DNA of 5,195 nt from Clostridiales bacterium (GCA_003539375.1 DPPH01000129.1:1-5195); one strand, 5' to 3'. Shown: positions 1-5,195, counted from the stretch's first letter. The notes: generated by a model from the letters alone, not told the origin. Made by a program: numbers and translations.

Positions 1-3000
1 TGAAAAATCAATTAGCAGGATTAATTGAAGAAATAAGAAAAATTAAAAATAGCGATGAAAATAAAGAAAGAATAAAAAACTTAGAATATTCTCTAAAAAT
101 TAACTACAAAAATAAAATAGCTAGAGTCAATAATAAAAAATCTAAATTGGAGAAGGATAAGTTAGGTATTATAAAAGTTATTAGTGACTGTGAAAATGAA
201 ATTACCACCATAGAAAATAGAAAAAATAAGCTTCACAGTGATGGAGGAAAAATAAAGGGTAAAATTGATGACTTTGAAGAATACGAGAAAAAAATAAAAG
301 AAGAAATAGAAATTAAGTATAACAGAAATCTTCTATATGAAATAGAAGAGGGCTTTAAAGAAAAATATTTAAATTTATTAGGCAATAATATAAATAATCT
401 AAAAGACCACAACAGGGAAGTTAAGGACAGAATAGAAATATTAGAAAAGGAAATAATTGAAACAGAAAAAGAAATAAAGACATTAGAAAAGGAAAACAGT
501 GTAAATCCTATATTAGTAAGTAATATAAAGGAAAAAATTAATAAATACTACAATTTTGAAGATTCCCTGAAACCGGTTTTAGATAAACATGATATAAAAT
601 GGAAGAAAAGATTTAACCATAATGAAAATAGATTAAATGTAAAAAAATACTTATTAGAACTTAAAGGATTGGAAAAGGATATTTCGTCAAATATCAGTAG
701 CATATTAAAAAACATATCTTCAATAAAAAAAGGAACCCTACATTTACCTGATGAATTTGTGGATTTTTTAGTTGAAGAAGATATTTTGTTTGAAACGGGA
801 GAAAATTATTTAAAAAATCATGAAGAAGGTATTAGAAAAAGCCTGATAAAGAAAAATCCAATGCTTCCTTTTACTTTTATATTCGATGATTTTAACTTGG
901 AAAAACTGAAAAACTGTAAGTTTGATTTGAGTATCTATCAGGTAATACCTTTAACAACTTACAGCCAGTTAAACAATACTCATAATATAAGTAATAGAAC
1001 AGTAGAATTTTCAGAAGATTTTAATTTTATATGTCTTTTTAATGATAGAATTTTAAGTGGAAGTGATTTAGAATCCTATATAAAAGAACTTCAGGATGAA
1101 GTGGAAAATAAGAAAGAACAGATGAGACACTACAGTGTAGAAATTGAAAATACAGAAAAAGATCTTCGGATATTAGATGAGTTTGGTTATGATGAAAAGT
1201 ATATATATAGTTTAGAAAATAAAAAAGAGGAGATTTCAAAAAGTATTGAATACAATAAAAAAAGATTGAAAGATAGAGAGGGTAATAAGGCTGAGTTAGA
1301 AACTTCAATAAAATCATTTAATAATCTAATCAGAGAAAATGATGACAAAATAAAAGCTGAAAATAATAAAGTAATAAAAATAGAGGATTTCTTCCTAAAA
1401 AACGAAGAATACATAAAGAATATTAGGGAAAACAAATTAATAATAGAGGAAATATCTAAAATACAAAAAAGAAAAAACAGGATAATAGAAGAGAAAAAAG
1501 AAAAAGAAGAAGCCCTTAATAATCTTATAAAAAAGCTAGTAATTATAGAGGAAAATATTAATAAAGCAGAAATCCAACTAGAAAAATATTCAGATTCCTC
1601 AGGAGGTACTTTAATAGATGAACCTATTGAAAATATGGAGGAAAGTCTGAGGGTTTTAAAAAGTAAAATAACTAGAGACCTAGACCAGTTGGAAAAGCAA
1701 AAATCAAAGGTATCAAAAGAAATAGAAGAGAAGGAAGCAGTTTTGAAATCTTATGATTTATATGAAGAAGACTATATTCAAGTAAGATACGACTATCATA
1801 AACTAATAGATATTCAAAAAAGCATAAAAAGCCTTAGTAAGGAAGAAAAAGAGCAGTCTCAGAGATGTCAAGAAATATATATTAAAATAAACAGATATGA
1901 AGCCAAACTAGAAACTATTAAAGAAGATATAGAAAAAGTATCTAAAATTCTTGAGCCTTCACAAATAATGATGAACTTTAAAGAAAGAAGGAAAATAGAA
2001 AAAGAAAAAATTGGAGTAGAAAAAAATCAAATTGTTAAATTAACAAAAATAAGAAATGAGTACAATACTATATCAACAAAAATACAGGTTAAAATAGAGA
2101 TTAAAAACTTTATGGAAAAGGGATACACGGTAAATATAAATCCCAAGGCAGATTACATACAATTGAACAAAGACCTTAAAAATATAGAGGAAGAAAATGA
2201 AATTTATGAAAAAAATGTAAGAAGAAGATACTATAGTATTAAAGGGAAATATAAAAATAAAAACATAAATATAGACAATATTTTTTCAGGACTGGAGCTC
2301 ATAATAGAAAAGGCAGAATCTGATAAAGATAATTATATAAAATTGGGAGAAAAACTTTTATTCAACAACGAGCTTCTTGAAAATATGATAGCGGCTTGTG
2401 AAACTAGACTTGAAAATTTAGAAAAAAACAAAAAAGACATGGTTCAGCACAGTTATCTCCAAGGAAAACAGGTTTATGAAGAAATACAAAAAATACCTGA
2501 AAATTCAAAAGTTAAGCTTGAAGGAAAATCAAGGTCTATACCTATGCTTAGGATAAGAATGGAAGAGCTTGAAGAAGTAGAATATGATAATATTGTAAAA
2601 ATGAAGGCCTACATAGAAAACTGTATAGGTATAATAAAACAGGATATGAAGGATAATGTAAAGACGGAAGATATACGAAAAAAAATAAACAAATATATGT
2701 CTACTAGAGAGCTTTTGAATGTTATTTCAGATTTAGGGAAAATGAGCATCAGTGCCTACAAGATTGACCTAAATACTAAAAATAGCGGCTACAAAAAGTG
2801 GGAGCAGGTTATGAAAGAAAATTCAGGTGGAGAGAGATTTGTATCTTTCTTTGCAGTACTTGTAGCCTTGATGTCTTACACTAGGACCAGTGCAAAGGCA
2901 GTTGATGACTATAAAAGAAATAGAGATACCAAAGTCCTTATAATGGATAATCCCTTTGGCCCTATTTCCTCAGAACACTTACTTAAGCCTTTATTTAACA

Positions 3001-3224
3001 TTGCTGAGAAGTACAATACCCAGTTAATATGTCTAACGGATTTAAAGCAAAATTCTATCTTGAACTGCTTTAATCTTATATACATGATAAAGATAAGACA
3101 AAATGTTTTTGGTACTAACGAATATCTGCAGCTTGAGAAGCAAATAAAAGATGGAGCAGATATTAAAACTGATGAAATGCTTGAAAAGGCTGTATTTCAA
3201 ACTGAGCAAATCCCCTTAGTATAA
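1..3224 (+). CDS. SMC/Rad50-like coiled-coil ATPase, C-terminal part (start lies upstream of the window)
   Basis: The frame is open without a stop from position 3 to the TAA at 3222-3224, giving 1,073 visible codons. A TTG at 147 is an internal codon, because the reading frame and coiled coil continue upstream of it. Counting from the codon at position 3, residues 1-240 are charged Lys/Glu/Ile-rich coiled coil. Residues 244-353 form a globular hinge-like domain (HLPDEF, NPMLPF, ICLFNDRILSG). Residues 354-890 are a second long coil, and about 895-1073 are the C-terminal ATP-binding lobe. That lobe has the ABC signature SGGE at 941-944 and Walker B VLIMD ending at D982, followed by NPFG and a D-loop-like PISS. 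The usual catalytic Glu after Walker B is Asn983, and the usual switch His is Asp1013 (ICLTD). There is no CxxC zinc hook. Walker A should be in the missing N-terminus. If the arms are equal in length, the whole protein would be about 1,500 residues. SMC-like proteins bind or translocate DNA in chromosome maintenance, repair or defence. I do not recognise the exact family, and no partner gene is visible. Confidence 0.9.
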   Translation, partial: KNQLAGLIEEIRKIKNSDENKERIKNLEYSLKINYKNKIARVNNKKSKLEKDKLGIIKVISDCENEITTIENRKNKLHSDGGKIKGKIDDFEEYEKKIKEEIEIKYNRNLLYEIEEGFKEKYLNLLGNNINNLKDHNREVKDRIEILEKEIIETEKEIKTLEKENSVNPILVSNIKEKINKYYNFEDSLKPVLDKHDIKWKKRFNHNENRLNVKKYLLELKGLEKDISSNISSILKNISSIKKGTLHLPDEFVDFLVEEDILFETGENYLKNHEEGIRKSLIKKNPMLPFTFIFDDFNLEKLKNCKFDLSIYQVIPLTTYSQLNNTHNISNRTVEFSEDFNFICLFNDRILSGSDLESYIKELQDEVENKKEQMRHYSVEIENTEKDLRILDEFGYDEKYIYSLENKKEEISKSIEYNKKRLKDREGNKAELETSIKSFNNLIRENDDKIKAENNKVIKIEDFFLKNEEYIKNIRENKLIIEEISKIQKRKNRIIEEKKEKEEALNNLIKKLVIIEENINKAEIQLEKYSDSSGGTLIDEPIENMEESLRVLKSKITRDLDQLEKQKSKVSKEIEEKEAVLKSYDLYEEDYIQVRYDYHKLIDIQKSIKSLSKEEKEQSQRCQEIYIKINRYEAKLETIKEDIEKVSKILEPSQIMMNFKERRKIEKEKIGVEKNQIVKLTKIRNEYNTISTKIQVKIEIKNFMEKGYTVNINPKADYIQLNKDLKNIEEENEIYEKNVRRRYYSIKGKYKNKNINIDNIFSGLELIIEKAESDKDNYIKLGEKLLFNNELLENMIAACETRLENLEKNKKDMVQHSYLQGKQVYEEIQKIPENSKVKLEGKSRSIPMLRIRMEELEEVEYDNIVKMKAYIENCIGIIKQDMKDNVKTEDIRKKINKYMSTRELLNVISDLGKMSISAYKIDLNTKNSGYKKWEQVMKENSGGERFVSFFAVLVALMSYTRTSAKAVDDYKRNRDTKVLIMDNPFGPISSEHLLKPLFNIAEKYNTQLICLTDLKQNSILNCFNLIYMIKIRQNVFGTNEYLQLEKQIKDGADIKTDEMLEKAVFQTEQIPLV

Positions 3225-3252
3225 AGACTCTTCGCTTTCGCTCTGAGTGACA
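3225..3252. repeat. REP-like half palindrome directly after the SMC-like gene
   Basis: The first bases after the stop codon (AGACTCTTCGCTTTCGCTC, ending CTGAGTGACA) look like the right arm of the common bacterial REP-type palindrome ending ...GAATGACA. No matching left arm is present, because the gene ends there. ACTC at 3227-3230 can pair with GAGT at 3245-3248, so it may fold at the 3' end of the mRNA, but I see no U-tract that would make it a clear terminator. A 6-nt spacer, CGATTA, separates it from the next repeat unit. Confidence 0.6.
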
Positions 3253-3258
3253 CGATTA

Positions 3259-3314
3259 TGTCATTCCGAAGAAGTGAGGAATCTTTAAGATTTCTCGATA
3301 AACTCGAAATGACA
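3259..3314. repeat. REP-like imperfect palindrome, unit 1
   Basis: This is a 56-bp imperfect inverted repeat. TGTCATT at 3259-3265 pairs with AATGACA at 3308-3314. Further inside, GAGGAATCTT (3276-3285) pairs with AAGATTTCTC (3287-3296), apart from one G-T. The sequence TGTCATTCCGAA at 3259-3270 is an uninterrupted copy of the target that the downstream insertion sequence appears to recognise. A 64-codon open frame runs through this unit (3258-3452), but its translation is only the repeat read as protein. The unit may act as an mRNA-stabilising or attenuating stem-loop after the SMC-like gene. Confidence 0.75.
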
Positions 3315-3320
3315 AGTCAA

Positions 3321-3361
3321 CTAAGATCCCTCAACGGTAAATTAATGCTGCTAGTTTCGGA
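3321..3361. repeat. REP-like palindrome, unit 2, left part (interrupted by the insertion sequence)
   Basis: CTAAGATCCCTCAAC at 3321-3335 is a typical inner segment of this repeat type. The unit then runs to GTTTCGGA at 3354-3361, where the repeat stops abruptly. Its missing end, GGAATGACA followed by the spacer TAATCG, is found at 5117-5131 on the far side of the insertion sequence. Joining the two gives ...TTTCGGAATGACATAATCG, a normal arm end and spacer like those seen around unit 1 in mirror image. Confidence 0.65.
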
Positions 3362-3371
3362 TACCATAGAA

Positions 3372-3377
3372 AGTCAA
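3372..3377 (-). promoter_or_regulatory. -35 half of the circular-junction promoter, facing outward
   Basis: TTGACT on the minus strand matches the -35 consensus in 5 of 6 bases and points out of the right end. Joined to the left end it gives a 17-nt spacer (10 nt from the right end, 7 nt from the left end) before the extended -10 TGtTAGGAT. Outward -35 elements that form a junction promoter on circularisation are known in this family. In the integrated state it points towards the 3' end of the SMC-like gene. Confidence 0.55.
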
Positions 3378-3471
3378 GTATATATTTTGGCAAAAAATAA
3401 CTCCCTAGAGCATACAACGTACACTTTTAAAAGAAATATCAAGATTTTCTAACTAAAGATTACACCCTTTA

Positions 3472-3545
3472 TTACCGACTCTTATCCCATGTTATTGGTT
3501 TGCTTAGCAGGGACCCATCATACCATTTAAGTTTAACACCGGTAA
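3472..3545 (-). ncRNA. Donor-binding loop module of the candidate bridge RNA
   Basis: The module is closed by UUACCG (3545-3540) with CGGUAA (3477-3472). A possible inner stem is UGGU (3525-3522) with ACCA (3499-3496). The left donor guide AUGGUAU (3526-3520) matches the right terminus of the element. The right donor guide UAACAUGGG (3494-3486) is complementary to the left terminus. UGUUA (3538-3534) can also pair with UAACA (3494-3490), so the free RNA may hide the right donor guide until it meets DNA. Confidence 0.65.
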
Positions 3546-3546
3546 A

Positions 3547-3607
3547 AAGGGATTCACTCAATCCGAATTACGTACTTTAAGTACAGGAATGACAACGAGT
3601 TTCCCTT
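3547..3607 (-). ncRNA. Target-binding loop module of the candidate bridge RNA
   Basis: The basal stems are 3607-3602 with 3552-3547 and 3600-3597 with 3559-3556. The internal loop sides are 3596-3585 and 3571-3560, exactly 12 nt each, and the apical hairpin is 3584-3572. The two guides overlap on TCC and together spell TGTCATTCCGAA, the reconstructed empty target site. The same 12 bases occur uninterrupted in repeat unit 1 at 3259-3270. Confidence 0.72.
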
Positions 3608-3621
3608 AATTAAAATCTTTT

Positions 3622-3653
3622 TTGTTTTTCATTTTTCCTGATTATGTTATAAT
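3622..3653 (+). promoter_or_regulatory. Possible extended -10 promoter reading towards the transposase 3' end
   Basis: TGtTATAAT at 3645-3653 is a perfect extended -10 element on the plus strand. The best -35-like hexamer, TTGTTT at 3622-3627, is 20 nt away, which is too far to be ideal. Transcription would begin near 3660 and run antisense to the end of the transposase gene, straight into the long hairpin at 3665-3729. The same AT-rich stretch also serves the opposite candidate promoter, so at most one may be real. Confidence 0.3.
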
Positions 3654-3679
3654 ATATATGCATGAAGGTTGGGTTTAAA
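3651..3679 (-). promoter_or_regulatory. Possible promoter for the bridge RNA, overlapping the transposase stop codon
   Basis: On the minus strand, TTTAAA (3679-3674, over the transposase stop) and TATATT (3656-3651) are separated by exactly 17 nt. They match the -35 consensus in 4 of 6 bases and the -10 consensus in 5 of 6. Transcription would begin near 3644, just before the folded RNA. AT-rich DNA gives such matches easily, and the RNA could instead be made from the circular-junction promoter. Confidence 0.3.
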
Positions 3680-3729
3680 CTCTTACTAGATATAATTTTT
3701 TTATATCTTGAGTCAATGAATCCGACCTT
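3665..3729. terminator. Long hairpin spanning the transposase stop codon; plus-strand terminator-like
   Basis: Three nested stems are visible. AAGGTTGG (3665-3672) pairs with CCGACCTT (3722-3729, one G-T). ACTC (3679-3682) pairs with GAGT (3710-3713). AGATATAA (3688-3695) pairs perfectly with TTATATCT (3701-3708) around a T5 loop. On the plus strand it is followed by TTATTTTTATT, so it could stop readthrough into the transposase gene. On the minus strand no U-tract follows, so there it would instead separate or protect the transposase mRNA and the bridge RNA. Confidence 0.45.
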
Positions 3730-5057
3730 TTATTTTTATTTATAATCTTAAGTTCTTTACTGGTTAGTCTTTTTATTTTACCTTTTGCTTTGTCTTTATC
3801 CCTAGCTGTTGGCGGATTAAATTTCTCACCAGAATGAATCATTTTCATTATTACTCTTGTTAGTTTGTTTGCCGTAGCTACTATGGCTACCATTGGATCT
3901 TTTCTATTTTCTATAACTAATCTGTTGTAGTAGGCTGTAAAATATGCTGTCGATGTTATTACTTGCTGTGCTGCCTGTACCAAAGTAGCTCTTAGCTTGC
4001 TATGTCCTTTTTTACTTAGCTTTTTCCTTTTATCTTTTTTACCACTTTGGTTTGATTTAGGTGTTAATCCTGCAAAGGATGCCACCTCTTTTCCACTTTT
4101 AAATCTGTATGGATTACCCATGTATGCTATTATCCTAGCCACAGTAAGGGTTTGTATTCCATCTATTTCTTTTAGATTTTTCCCAAATTCTAATGAGTCT
4201 ATTAATTTGTCTAACTTGTTTTCAATTTTTTCTTTTCTTTCTTCTAAGTGTTCGTATCCTTCTACTAAAAAAACTATATATTCTTTAGTAGTTTTGAAAT
4301 TATTGTGTCTGTTGCTAACTATAGATAGACTGCGATTTTTAAGCTTCTTTGCTTGATGTAGCGGTAACCGATAATCACTTGTTGATAATATTCTTATCCA
4401 GTCCTCTGCACTTAAATTATTTATTGTTTCTGGTTTTGGTAATACCTTTAGAAATCTTTTTCCGTATATACTATCAAGAAAGGATGTGCTTGAACTTTCA
4501 AGTCCTGGATATATTTCATCTGTTAAAGCATGTATTTTATTTTTGTATCTAACTCTTTCTTTTACTATATGGTCTAGTTCTCTTACATATTCTTTTATTA
4601 TGTTAAAGGTATTGTCTTCAATTTCTAAGTCGTAGCACTCTCCTCTAATTAGAAGGTCTGTAATTGCATAAGTATCTATCGGATCTGTCTTTTCCCTCTC
4701 CATTCTCTGCTCTCTATTAGATTTTGTGGATGATGGATTAATTAGTTTAAACATAGCATCAGGATACTTTCTCATTAAATCTTTTACTATTGGTTTGTAA
4801 TATATTCCCGATGGTTCACATCCAAATATTAATTGCTTTATCCCTTCTTTTTTAATTATTAAATCTATTTCTCTGTACAAATCATTTAAGCTATCTTTAT
4901 CTAGCTTTATGTCTTTTACCTTTACCTTACTCTCATACATTCCGTTTACTGCTGCAATGGTAAATTTGTTTTTTGAAACATCAATTCCAGCTATTAAAAC
5001 CTTCTCAAATCCTACTTCTTTGAATAATTTCACCATTTTTTTAGCTTCTTCAAACAT
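3675..5057 (-). CDS. IS110/IS1111-family transposase (RNA-guided DEDD/Ser recombinase)
   Basis: The gene is intact, 460 codons, ATG to TAA. The start is supported by AAGGAG seven bases upstream. The N-terminal RuvC-like DEDD domain (about residues 20-175) shows D26 in GIDVSK, E81 in GCEPSG, and D125 and D128 in KTDPID. A helical/coiled linker (about 260-295) follows. The C-terminal Transposase_20-type domain (about 295-385) has KEIDGIQTLTVARI, FAGLTPKSNQSGKK and KKGHSKLRATLVQAA. S338, in NQSG, is the expected catalytic serine by family position. A Lys-rich tail (417-460) ends the protein. The family cuts and joins DNA through a circular intermediate without a long target duplication, guided by a structured RNA from the element's own non-coding end. 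Here that RNA would come from just downstream of the gene. Nothing appears truncated. The family assignment is firm; the catalytic residues are assigned by motif, not by structure. Confidence 0.97.
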   Translation of the reverse strand: MFEEAKKMVKLFKEVGFEKVLIAGIDVSKNKFTIAAVNGMYESKVKVKDIKLDKDSLNDLYREIDLIIKKEGIKQLIFGCEPSGIYYKPIVKDLMRKYPDAMFKLINPSSTKSNREQRMEREKTDPIDTYAITDLLIRGECYDLEIEDNTFNIIKEYVRELDHIVKERVRYKNKIHALTDEIYPGLESSSTSFLDSIYGKRFLKVLPKPETINNLSAEDWIRILSTSDYRLPLHQAKKLKNRSLSIVSNRHNNFKTTKEYIVFLVEGYEHLEERKEKIENKLDKLIDSLEFGKNLKEIDGIQTLTVARIIAYMGNPYRFKSGKEVASFAGLTPKSNQSGKKDKRKKLSKKGHSKLRATLVQAAQQVITSTAYFTAYYNRLVIENRKDPMVAIVATANKLTRVIMKMIHSGEKFNPPTARDKDKAKGKIKRLTSKELKIINKNKRSDSLTQDIKKLYLVRV

Positions 5058-5064
5058 GATACCA

Positions 5065-5070
5065 CTCCTT
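5065..5070 (-). promoter_or_regulatory. Ribosome binding site of the transposase
   Basis: AAGGAG on the minus strand, seven bases before the ATG at 5057, is a near-ideal Firmicute Shine-Dalgarno sequence and fixes the start codon. Confidence 0.85.
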
Positions 5071-5078
5071 TTTATTTT

Positions 5079-5107
5079 ATGATATCATGTTATTACTCTT
5101 TTAGTAA
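5079..5107 (-). promoter_or_regulatory. Possible resident promoter of the transposase
   Basis: TTACTA (5107-5102) and TATCAT (5084-5079) are spaced by 17 nt on the minus strand. The -10 matches in 5 of 6 bases and the -35 is weak, at 3 of 6. The -10 lies inside the perfect palindrome ATGATATCAT (5079-5088). The -35 lies in the hairpin arm AGTAAT (5103-5108), which pairs with ATTACT (5092-5097). This could give low transposase expression in the integrated state. Confidence 0.35.
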
Positions 5108-5114
5108 TCCTAAC
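5089..5114. other. Imperfect hairpin in the left end of the insertion sequence
   Basis: GTTA + TTACT (5089-5097) pairs with AGTAA + TAAC (5103-5107 and 5111-5114) around a CTTTT loop, with a three-base bulge. It lies between the element's left terminus and the transposase ribosome binding site. It may regulate the transposase or be part of end recognition. A function is not proven. Confidence 0.4.
5107..5112 (-). promoter_or_regulatory. -10 half of a promoter completed only in the excised circle
   Basis: TAGGAT (5112-5107), preceded by TGt at 5115-5113, forms an extended -10 in the left end. In the integrated element no good -35 stands 17 nt upstream, because that position is flanking repeat DNA. 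When the two ends are joined, TTGACT from the right end falls exactly 17 nt upstream. Confidence 0.55.
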
Positions 5115-5116
5115 AC

Positions 5117-5138
5117 GGAATGACATAATCGTGTCACT
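5117..5138. repeat. REP-like palindrome, right part of unit 2 and start of the next unit
   Basis: GGAATGACA (5117-5125), the spacer TAATCG (5126-5131) and TGTCACT (5132-5138) mirror the junction before unit 1. Positions 5116-5138 are the exact reverse complement of 3246-3268, 23 bases without a mismatch. This is the same unit-to-unit junction read from the other side. GGAATGACA completes the arm cut at 3361. Confidence 0.7.
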
Positions 5139-5148
5139 TGAAGCCCTA

Positions 5149-5174
5149 GCAAAATCTGGTTTTTAGATTTTAGC
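5149..5174. other. Small stem-loop at the right edge of the window
   Basis: GC + AAAATCT (5149-5157) pairs with AGATTTT + GC (5165-5171 and 5173-5174), with one bulged A and a GGTTTTT loop. It is probably the body of the next palindromic unit or part of an intergenic structure. There is no U-tract after the stem, and I see no gene in the last 57 bases. Confidence 0.35.
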
Positions 5175-5195
5175 AGGTCTCATGCAAAGCTTTCC

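Larger units (their letters stand above)
3465..3644 (-). ncRNA. Candidate bridge RNA (seekRNA) of the insertion sequence, with target and donor loops
   Basis: Read on the minus strand, two modules follow one another. Module 1 (3607 to 3547): AAGGGA/TCCCTT and ACTC/GAGT stems enclose a symmetric 12+12 nt internal loop and an apical GTACTTaAAGTAC hairpin. Its 5' side contains UGUCAUUCC (3594-3586), identical to the flank next to the left end (5125-5117). Its 3' side contains UUCGGA (3567-3562), complementary to TCCGAA in the other flank (3361-3356). Module 2 (3545 to 3472): UUACCG/CGGUAA closes a loop. This loop contains AUGGUAU (3526-3520), identical to the right terminus (3367-3361). It also contains UAACAUGGG (3494-3486), which pairs with the left terminus TCCGTGTTA (5119-5111), with U-G and G-T wobbles. 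This is the guide arrangement known for IS110-family bridge RNAs. The exact 5' and 3' ends are guesses. Confidence 0.78.
3362..5119 (-). mobile_element. IS110/IS1111-type insertion sequence inserted in a REP-like palindrome (about 1,758 bp)
   Basis: The element consists of a short left end (about 58-64 nt upstream of the transposase), the transposase gene, and a 313 nt non-coding right end. I inferred its boundaries from the interrupted palindrome: plus-strand CGGA occurs at 3358-3361 and again at 5116-5119. One copy belongs to the element, so the ends are ambiguous by up to 4 bp (3358-5115 or 3362-5119). No long terminal inverted repeats or target duplication are visible, as is normal for IS110-type elements. 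Placing the non-coding RNA after the transposase, with a short left end, follows the IS1111 layout rather than the IS110/IS621 layout, where the RNA precedes the gene. The gene is intact and the four RNA guides match the ends and flanks, so the element looks recently inserted and potentially active. Confidence 0.88.

Noticed and set aside
147..149. TTG as the start of the SMC-like gene
   Set aside because: The same frame is open to the first base of the window, the coiled coil continues upstream, and the ATPase needs an N-terminal Walker A lobe.
1039..1435. Minus-strand open frames inside the SMC-like gene
   Set aside because: They are low-complexity Phe/Leu/Ser-rich shadows of the Lys/Glu-rich coiled coil.
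3258..3452. 64-codon open frame beginning in the palindrome (MSFRRSEESLRFLDKLEM...)
   Set aside because: It is the REP-like repeat read as protein, crosses the insertion-sequence boundary and has no ribosome binding site.
3997..4552. Plus-strand open frames inside the transposase region
   Set aside because: They are shadow frames of an intact, well-conserved transposase gene and have no recognisable domains.
3246..5138. The 23-bp perfect inverted repeats (3246-3268 and 5116-5138) as terminal inverted repeats of a larger transposon
   Set aside because: Both are unit-to-unit junctions of a palindromic repeat array. The guide matches and the interrupted arm place the element ends at about 3361 and 5117.
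5172..5182. Shared TTAGCAGG between 3504-3512 and 5170-5177 as another guide-target match
   Set aside because: The match is only 8 bases, is not at either element end, and is expected by chance in AT-rich DNA of this length.
3315..5195. CRISPR array or tRNA/rRNA genes
   Set aside because: No regularly spaced direct repeats and no tRNA cloverleaf or rRNA sequence were seen on either strand.

Overview
The window is strongly AT-rich, with Lys/Glu/Ile/Asn-rich proteins and a strong AAGGAG ribosome binding site. This suggests a low-GC Firmicute, most likely a clostridium-like anaerobe. That is an inference from composition and repeat type, not a species call.

Layout. (1) Positions 1-3224, plus strand: the C-terminal 1,073 codons of a very large SMC/Rad50-like coiled-coil ATPase whose start lies outside the window. 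It has a globular hinge-like domain between two coils and a C-terminal ATPase lobe (SGGE signature, Walker B). (2) Positions 3225-3361 and 5117-5138 or beyond: an array of short imperfect palindromes (REP-like, arms TGTCATTCC / GGAATGACA), now split in two. (3) Positions about 3362-5119: an intact IS110/IS1111-type insertion sequence of about 1,758 bp, read on the minus strand. It has a 58-64 nt left end, a 460-residue DEDD/Ser transposase and a 313 nt non-coding right end. (4) Positions 5120-5195: the other half of the palindrome array and a small stem-loop.

The most interesting content is the right end of the insertion sequence. Read on the minus strand, it can fold into two consecutive stem / internal loop / hairpin modules, the layout of an IS110-family bridge RNA (seekRNA). 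All four expected guide segments can be picked out by eye. Loop 1 carries UGUCAUUCC and UUCGGA, which together specify the target TGTCATTCCGAA. That is the sequence obtained by joining the two flanks of the element. Loop 2 carries AUGGUAU (identical to the element's right terminus) and UAACAUGGG (pairing, with G-U wobble, to its left terminus TCCGTGTTA). The same junction also predicts a promoter that exists only in the excised circle: TTGACT, 17 nt, then an extended -10 TGtTAGGAT.

Working together: the transposase would be guided by the RNA from its own right end into REP-like palindromes, here 137 bp downstream of the SMC-like gene. The element interrupts only the repeat array and no gene. 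The SMC-like gene may belong to a chromosome-maintenance or defence locus, but its partners are outside the window and I cannot name the system.
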